DNA of 13,388 bases, taken from contig UZAE01001430.1 of the NCBI GenBank assembly GCA_900617975.1, positions 1 through 13,388 on the forward strand, read 5' to 3'. Each line of letters starts with the position of its first letter. The stretch's first letter is position 1. The notes under the pieces are model-generated. The model had not been told where the DNA came from. It did no database searches and worked only from the letters and a program-made list of their open reading frames with translations. Below, in pieces: positions 8,240 to 13,388 of the stretch. The DNA is from Rodentolepis nana (taxonomy: Eukaryota; Platyhelminthes; Cestoda; Cyclophyllidea; Hymenolepididae). The translations under genes and the position numbers were made by a program.

Positions 8240-10429
8240 ATCTGAAGGGTGCGAAAGAAATAAAACTAAGTAAAAATGATTAAATTAATGAAAATTAAAA
8301 TGTCACATAAACACATAAGAACAGATAAATCAGTACAAACTCGATCCGTCTAAATAAAAAGATATCGAATAGATGAGCGTCTTAACTCAGACTTTCAATG
8401 TGAAAAGCAGATCATATTTGCCCTACCAAATGAATCATCTTTGAAACATCTATTTTAAATAAAGTATTTAAATTGCCTACCTTACTCCCATTCAAACAAG
8501 AGAAATACTTTCAAAATTCTTAGAATAATTAATCTAAGTTACTTCGACATAGCATTTTTAAAACAGTATTTTTTCCCTCGCACTCGCTGTCCCTCTTAGT
8601 TCGTCCATTTTGAGAAGAAACGTGGTCATTATTGGACAGCTATCCGAAACTTTGTTGTACCCGTAGGACTAGTCATTTCATTCATTTTGAGTACATGAGT
8701 CATCACCCAAGTGATTTGAGAAGCCACGCTGTTCATTTATTCATAAATCGAAAAAGCGGATGTAATGACCATAAAATACCTCAGTCTAAATATTAGTTGA
8801 GTGATTAGCAAATTAAGAGTATTTGCATAAATTTAACTCCAGACTGATAGGGAGTTACCGGTGATAGCAGATAGATTGTTTTCTGCAGCCATCTTCTTTC
8901 CATTCTAAGTGGAAGATGAAATCTAAGTTAATGTCTAGATGTCAACGTATACATCATCTATACTTGGAAGGACTGCTGGATGACCTATAGGCACTTACAT
9001 TAGAATTAGCCAAAGGCTTCCGTGTGCAGCTGCCCTCTAAGCCCTCATGATATGGAATTTCGAAATAATCAAGAATGATTAGCCGTTATAGTGTAAAAAC
9101 CCTTGCAGTCGGGTTCAAAGTACGATTTTTCGAACCACGTTGTGTCGTTAATAGTAACATGGATTATACCTTTCTAAGAAAATAGTGCTCGTTTCAATGA
9201 CGATAAATTTTAACTTCCACCCCCTTTAACATTACGTTTCTACTACCTTCCTCTTGTGTTGTAGAAATCAGCTTAGTTCACTGTTTCTATCTTTTGAAAT
9301 AGCTGAACACTTGAAATTATGCCCATATTTTGGAAGTACTATTGTACAATTAGAACCTTAAAGCTATAAGCGTTCATCATCATTCTTATCCATTAAAGAA
9401 TGAAAGGGATATAAATGTGAGAATTATTTCAAAACTATTTAGTATTTTTATCATTTATTTGACATTATGTAAATCTCCTTGTCATCTGTGAGTTTTATTG
9501 CCCTTGAATATGTCTGTCTGTATTTTTTCGCTTCTAATTAGCCTCTCACAGCTCACTTCTTTCATAGGAAATGGTAATGATGATAAACATCTGAAGTGCT
9601 GTCACGATTTTAGTTAAGTTTTATTTTTTACGTACATTTCCATCTGTTTCAAAAATTAACTTAAGAAAATTGCCTCTGCTAAATGAAATTAATCCTTATA
9701 TGCAATGTGGTATTTAATTAATTTATAAAGTTAATACGATTGTCTGTGTCACGTAATAATATTGAATTTTCAATTTCAAGAATTTCGAAAAAAATCAAAA
9801 CAGACTATCAGTTACTACCCCTAAATAATTTGTCCTATTTATGAATAGAGTACATATTATGACATTCAGACAGATCCAGACAATTTATTACTCGGTAAGC
9901 AAAAAAAAATCTTCAAACAGATTAACTTTAATCATGCTCGATCGGTGGAGCGGGAATAATTCAGTTTTGGCCAAATTTATGTCAAAAAAATTCCCTGATG
10001 ACTCTAACTGCAAACAGGGTCTTTTTTATGTCTGTTTTTGTGTGTGCTTGGCGCTCGGTTGAAACGGGCATTACTAAACCTATAAATAAAGCCTAAAATT
10101 TTTTTAAGACACAAAAGAAATGCTTGCAAAGGTGAACTATGTAGGCGAAGAGAGGAAATTAAAATAGTAAAATTTTTAACCCCAGCGAACAAATAACTTT
10201 GCAATAGAATGTTATCCAAAGGAAACAACTTGGGTATCCCTTTGTTTACAAAAATAACTTTGACTGGAGTTTGATAAGTGATGTGAATTCATTGAAATAA
10301 AAACACAAATAATACGGGGTTTCTGGGTTGAATTTGGCGGACAAATGTGCTAAAGGTGTTCACTTAAACATCACATCCCTTAAAACTATAAACAACTATT
10401 TATTCACATACATGATGTAAGCGAGAACG
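8240..10429. other. AT-rich spacer after copy F
   Basis: About 2.2 kb without a recognisable gene. A weak tRNA-like arrangement at 9061-9133 was examined and rejected. Frames at 9841-10062 (plus) and 10004-10228 (minus) are 73-74 codons, have no recognised domain and overlap each other on opposite strands, so they are probably chance. Confidence 0.55.
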
Positions 10430-10459
10430 GGTGCTGATTGAGATCTGCGTAACACATAG

Positions 10460-10888
10460 AAGGGGCAAACTTGTATCCTAATAACTTGTGGAAGCCCTCG
10501 AAACAAAGTGAATATAGCCCCTGGACGATGCGCCCTAAATACTGTGGGAAGAATCCTTATGAAAGGGAGATTACTTGACTGCTGGGGCAGAGAAGATTCC
10601 CTTGAAAATCTGCTGCCGAAAAGAGTTGAAAATCCCCGACACCATCAATAATTCGTTGAATTTCTCAGCATTACTCGTGAAGCTTACGATCAATGACTGC
10701 CTTCGATAATGCCCCTGCAAACAAGCTTCGCAGGGGTTAGCTTCTTACAGAAAAAAGTTCAGGAGCATCGTTAGAACAAAGATAGAGAAATCAATAAATT
10801 ACTTGGCACATTTGAGGCCGTTTTTAACATTTGGAATGATTTCAAAGTGTTGGAACAGCTCAAGACGAATTCATGCGCTAATTTCTTC
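10460..10888 (+). pseudogene. Possible decayed coding relic, family not recognised
   Basis: This plus-strand frame starts after a TAG at 10457 and runs 143 codons to a TAA at 10889 with only three internal stops (TAA 10649, TGA 10694, TAG 10772). The first 63 codons are uninterrupted. The tract is richer in G+C than its surroundings. Its translation has mixed composition (for example NTVGRILMKGRLLDCWGRED, and INKLLGTFEAVFNIWNDFKV near the end) and does not look like low-complexity AT-rich noise. It has no start codon context, no intact frame and no domain I can name with confidence. A damaged transposase or exon is possible, and chance is not excluded. Similar frame-2 stretches follow at 11384-11656 and 12317-12499. 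Confidence 0.25.
10712..10736. other. GC-rich hairpin CCCCTGC / GCAGGGG
   Basis: CCCCTGC at 10712-10718 is fully complementary to GCAGGGG at 10730-10736, with an 11-base loop. It falls inside the possible coding relic. No T-run follows, and no function is assigned. Confidence 0.5.
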
Positions 10889-11383
10889 TAATGGGGGTTA
10901 TTTTGCGTACATCAATTACATAATATTGCAATTTCCCAGTAAATTGAATTATTTTTGCATCTGTTTAATTTGTTTGGTTACAGCCAAACTTTATAATTGC
11001 CTTATGTGACTTCCAAATTTTCCCATACATCCCACAAGTTTTGCTTTCATTTATTCGTAATTGGTATATTGCTCCAGAAAGTAAAACTTATTTCAATTTT
11101 GTCAAGAAGAAAATTAAAGTAAGTAAATTATCAACTCTTTTTCCTTAGCAGTGTAACAATTTTATCCTTTATTTTCTTTTCATTTTTATATTGAAAATGA
11201 CACTTAATTATGTGTAGGTTTAAAGAAACCAATGAATAATATTTCAAGGTATCTTGAACTCTATTCAATTATTTTATTTTTATTTTGGAACTGTTTTGTG
11301 ATAGGCTTAGAAAGCTCAAAATGTGGATTTTAGAAAAAGAATGCTGCATTTAAGGTTCTCTGAAGAAATCCCAGAAGTGAAAT
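10889..11383. other. AT-rich stretch between coding-like relics
   Basis: Strongly AT-rich sequence with no recognisable gene or repeat. The possible relic frame that precedes it is closed by a TAA at 10889 and is not resumed here. Confidence 0.5.
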
Positions 11384-11656
11384 GAATTGCTTCCAAGGGG
11401 ACATCAGGAAGACTGCGAGCATTTCCTAAGAGACCACAAAAAAGTATTATGATGCTCCATAAGAATGGCATTCCGAATCTCTGAAAGAGAAAACTAGACC
11501 GTTGCATACTTCATTGCCCAAGTTTTCTGCCAAAAGAATGCTGAACTTTAGCCAACATGTTTGATAACTCTGAGGATAGTTTCAAACGCAATCGCACTAA
11601 TATCTCAGAAGATAAATAGTAAGACTGTTGCCTCGGAGATTCAGCCTAAATTGTCT
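11384..11656 (+). pseudogene. Possible decayed coding relic (weak)
   Basis: 91 codons in the same frame phase as 10460-10888, with internal stops at 11450, 11495 and 11549, ending at TAA 11657. Parts read like ordinary protein (for example LITLRIVSNAIALISQKINS followed by KTVASEIQPKL). The last segment faintly recalls a stretch found in hAT-type (ZBED/SCAND3-like) transposase-derived proteins, but the match is by eye, gapped and not dependable. Three stops in 91 codons is only modestly below chance for this base composition. Confidence 0.15.
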
Positions 11657-11657
11657 T

Positions 11658-12183
11658 AATTCTACTATTTATTTTTTGAAAAGTCAGCCTTTCTTTGAAA
11701 GCAAGTTGTTTTTTCTTACCAATGAACACGATAAAGACTAGAATATTTCTTCTTGTCATATTGATGCCGTTTTTCCACAATTTCAAGAGATCATTTCAAA
11801 TGCCCTCTATTTTTCTCATCTTCAAGGACTTTGGTAAACTGATGTACATTATCAAATGGCTGAAAGTTAGAAGAAAGTGGTAAAACTATGTAAGAAGATA
11901 TAGCTAATGAATGCAGAAAATTAGGCATCAACTCGAACAGTGGTATGATTCAACAAAAGTGCTGCGAACATAACTATGTCAATCAAGTTTCTAGTGGAAA
12001 TGTACATAGAAATGCGCACAATATCCGTAAGACTCAAGCAAATATTTGCTTTGTCGTGATTTGTTTATATAAATGTTATATTCGCGATTTGTGTGACATG
12101 CGAGGACATAAGTAAACTATATGCAGAATGAAGCAGGAATTTAGAAAGAAGTGCGTCATTCAAATTGTTTTACCAACAGTCAG
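11658..12183. other. Unassigned spacer with a 62-codon frame
   Basis: A plus frame at 11695-11883 (62 codons) opens at a TTG and is rich in F, I and L, as expected for AT-rich DNA. No gene is called. The stretch is otherwise featureless. Confidence 0.5.
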
Positions 12184-12600
12184 TCAGGAGAAAGAAACAA
12201 TAGTTATCCTGAAGAAGGATGTGAAATTGAGAGTAAAATTAATGAACCAATCTCCACGAGCGTGTTTTAAATGAGCAGAAAGTAGGGAAAAAATGTGAAA
12301 TTTCAACCTAGAATAGTTCTTACAAATAGTCAGTAAATTGAGACCCAACTCGAAAGTGAAGCCTATCGATAGGACTGAGGATGGACGGTGTTCTTTTCCA
12401 GACCTACGAAGTGAACGACCTGAATCAAGCGAAATGAAAATGCCTGGTCCTCCGAAAAGGCAATGGACCATTGACGGGAGGATTGAAAAAGGATTCCTGT
12501 GACGTTCATGGCTTCTGTTGGTAAACTGATGAGAAGAAGCAGACTGAAAATGCAACAGCCATCTGGCTACTTCTTTGAAAAAGGAACCAGACGTCTAACG
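12184..12600. other. Region of low stop density on both strands, unassigned
   Basis: On the minus strand a 123-codon frame starts at ATG near 12555 and ends near 12184. It is the longest frame outside REP-1. On the plus strand 12317-12499 is open for 61 codons (includes PGPPKRQWTIDGRIEKGFL). Neither product shows a domain, signal peptide or motif I recognise. The plus-strand sequence is purine-rich. Either could be a decayed exon or chance. The opposite-strand overlap means at most one is likely to be meaningful. Confidence 0.25.
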
Positions 12601-12746
12601 TTTATGCGGAACCAACGAATAACTTCAAGGTTCTGTGAGGTGGGTGCAATATAAATGCAGATGTGTGAATGAAAAATATATAATTAGATAAATTAGCAAA
12701 TATTTTTTGACTGACGAAATTAATGCAAAATTTGTATTTCTATTCC

Positions 12747-12762
12747 ATTATTAATGATGGAA
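12747..12762. repeat. Left target-site duplication of copy G (perfect)
   Basis: ATTATTAATGATGGAA, identical to 13079-13094, directly before the GGGGTGTGCG head. Confidence 0.95.
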
Positions 12763-13078
12763 GGGGTGTGCGATAGATTTACCTCCACGTGGTGCACCCT
12801 GGACAACGTATACTCATAGGGCAAAAAAGTCTATTAACTGGCAGTTGACCTCTGACTTCAAACTACCATGACCCCACTGTATGTCATATTCGACCCCTTC
12901 ACAGTACTCATCTAGCCTTTCTCTGCCTTTGTGTCTGTCTGCCTTTTACATCTGTGAATCGCTCTTCTTTTCCCCCGTCGAATACTTCTCACTTTAATGT
13001 TCCTCCCTTCTGTGAAGCCCGATGTCAACTAAAGGGCTAATGATAACTATCAAAATGCCTGCCATTTGAAATAAATAA
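12763..13078 (+). mobile_element. REP-1 copy G, complete SINE-like retroposon (reference copy)
   Basis: This is the cleanest full copy, about 316 bp between perfect 16-bp target-site duplications. In order it shows the head GGGGTGTGCGATAGATTTACC, overlapping palindromes CCACGTGG (12785-12792) and GGTGCACC (12791-12798), CTGGGC-like CTGGACAACG, ACTGGCAGTTGACC at 12837-12850, the TATTCGACCCC core (12887-12897), a pyrimidine-rich middle with 5 C, TGATAACTATCA (13041-13052), GCCTGCCATTTGAAA, and a TAAATAA tail. There are no terminal inverted repeats and no long open frame. The TTCGA core resembles the heart of a Pol III B box, but an A box at normal spacing is not convincing. Family assignment to a known SINE class is therefore open. 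Confidence 0.94.
13041..13052 (+). repeat. Conserved small hairpin in the REP-1 3' module (copy G)
   Basis: TGATAACTATCA can form a five-pair stem with a two-base loop. It lies 26 bases before the element's 3' boundary. The same site is TGATAACTATCA in copy E, TGATGGCCATCA (a perfect palindrome) in C, TGATAATCATCA in D and TGATAACTTTCA in B. It may be part of a reverse-transcriptase recognition region, by analogy with the 3' ends SINEs share with partner LINEs. Confidence 0.4.
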
Positions 13079-13094
13079 ATTATTAATGATGGAA
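13079..13094. repeat. Right target-site duplication of copy G (perfect)
   Basis: ATTATTAATGATGGAA, identical to 12747-12762. The first base or two could be shared with the ATAAATAAA tail. Confidence 0.95.
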
Positions 13095-13388
13095 TGCTTA
13101 ATCCTTAACTTATTTAAGCATTATCATGCATAGTTTGATTGGAAGTGTTAGGAGTTTTCGCGATAGCGAAATTTTCCATCTTCACAGCTCTGGTATCAGC
13201 TCATTCAACCCATAATCTTAATCTTAAATTAAATTATCTTAAGTAAAGAAAATCAGAGTATATAGTTATCGCAACTAAAAGTCAATATCCTCATCACTAA
13301 TTGCTTTGCCCAGCGTATCCGAAATTCAATGTCCTTTCATATCCACCTCTTCTATTTGCACATTTTTTCCGTTTTCTCTCATCTGTTT
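13095..13388. other. Unassigned AT-rich sequence to the window end
   Basis: No gene, repeat copy or RNA recognised. Confidence 0.6.

Noticed and set aside
8011..8283. 90-codon plus-strand frame
   Set aside because: About half of it is the incidental frame through REP-1 copy F.
9061..9133. tRNA-like arrangement: CGAAATA at 9061 against TTTTTCG near 9127, with a T-arm-like TCGGG-TTCAAAG-TACGA before it
   Set aside because: The acceptor and T-arm pairings are partial, and the expected D and anticodon stems do not form, so it is probably coincidence.
10004..10228. 74-codon minus-strand frame overlapping a 73-codon plus-strand frame (9841-10062)
   Set aside because: Overlapping opposite-strand frames with no recognised domains are more likely chance than genes.
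12529..12548. CTGATGA followed by GAAA, as in a hammerhead ribozyme core
   Set aside because: The segment between them cannot form a proper stem II, and the complementary CTGTTG/CAACAG flanks have the wrong topology for hammerhead stems I and III.
12763..13078. REP-1 as a MITE or other DNA transposon
   Set aside because: The two ends (GGGGTGTGCG and the ATAAATAAA tail) are not inverted repeats, and 16-bp duplications are too long for the common MITE classes.

Overview
This looks like non-coding nuclear DNA from a eukaryote, most likely an invertebrate animal. It is AT-rich, has simple-sequence tracts ((TA)n, poly-C), has no convincing protein-coding gene on either strand, and carries many dispersed retroposon copies. 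I cannot name the species. There is no sign of bacterial gene organisation, rRNA, a CRISPR array or a clear tRNA. The open reading frames are short, and the longest one on the plus strand (137 codons) lies inside a repeat.

The main content is one short interspersed repeat family, called REP-1 here, present in seven copies: A 1-138 (minus strand, cut by the window edge), B 813-1132, C 3172-3747, D 5963-6262, E 7251-7555, F 8072-8239 and G 12763-13078. Together they make up about 16% of the window. A full copy is about 316 bp. It starts GGGGTGTGCGATAG, has a conserved GTGGTGCACCCTGG segment, then a conserved TTCGA core, then a long pyrimidine-rich middle with a variable poly-C run. It ends in a conserved 3' module finishing CGCCTGCCATTTGA plus an (ATAA)n- or (TA)n-like tail. 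Copies E and G are bounded by perfect 16-bp target-site duplications. Copies B and C have slightly decayed ones. Some copies are 5'-truncated. Duplications of this length, an AT-rich 3' repeat tail, 5' truncation and no terminal inverted repeats together point to a SINE-like or other non-autonomous retroposon mobilised by a LINE-type reverse transcriptase.

The copies differ in informative ways. D, E and F share diagnostic bases that separate them from B, C and G, so at least two subfamilies are present. Copy C is swollen to 576 bp by two internal tandem expansions: five units of about 40 bp, then about two and a half units of about 54 bp. Copy D sits between two (TA)n microsatellites. Copy F has lost its 3' half.

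The DNA between the copies is mostly AT-rich sequence in which I recognise nothing. The exception is about 10430-12600, which is richer in G+C in places. There, several stretches in one plus-strand frame have fewer stops than expected and may be remains of an old coding sequence, possibly of a transposon. I could not assign these to a family with confidence.
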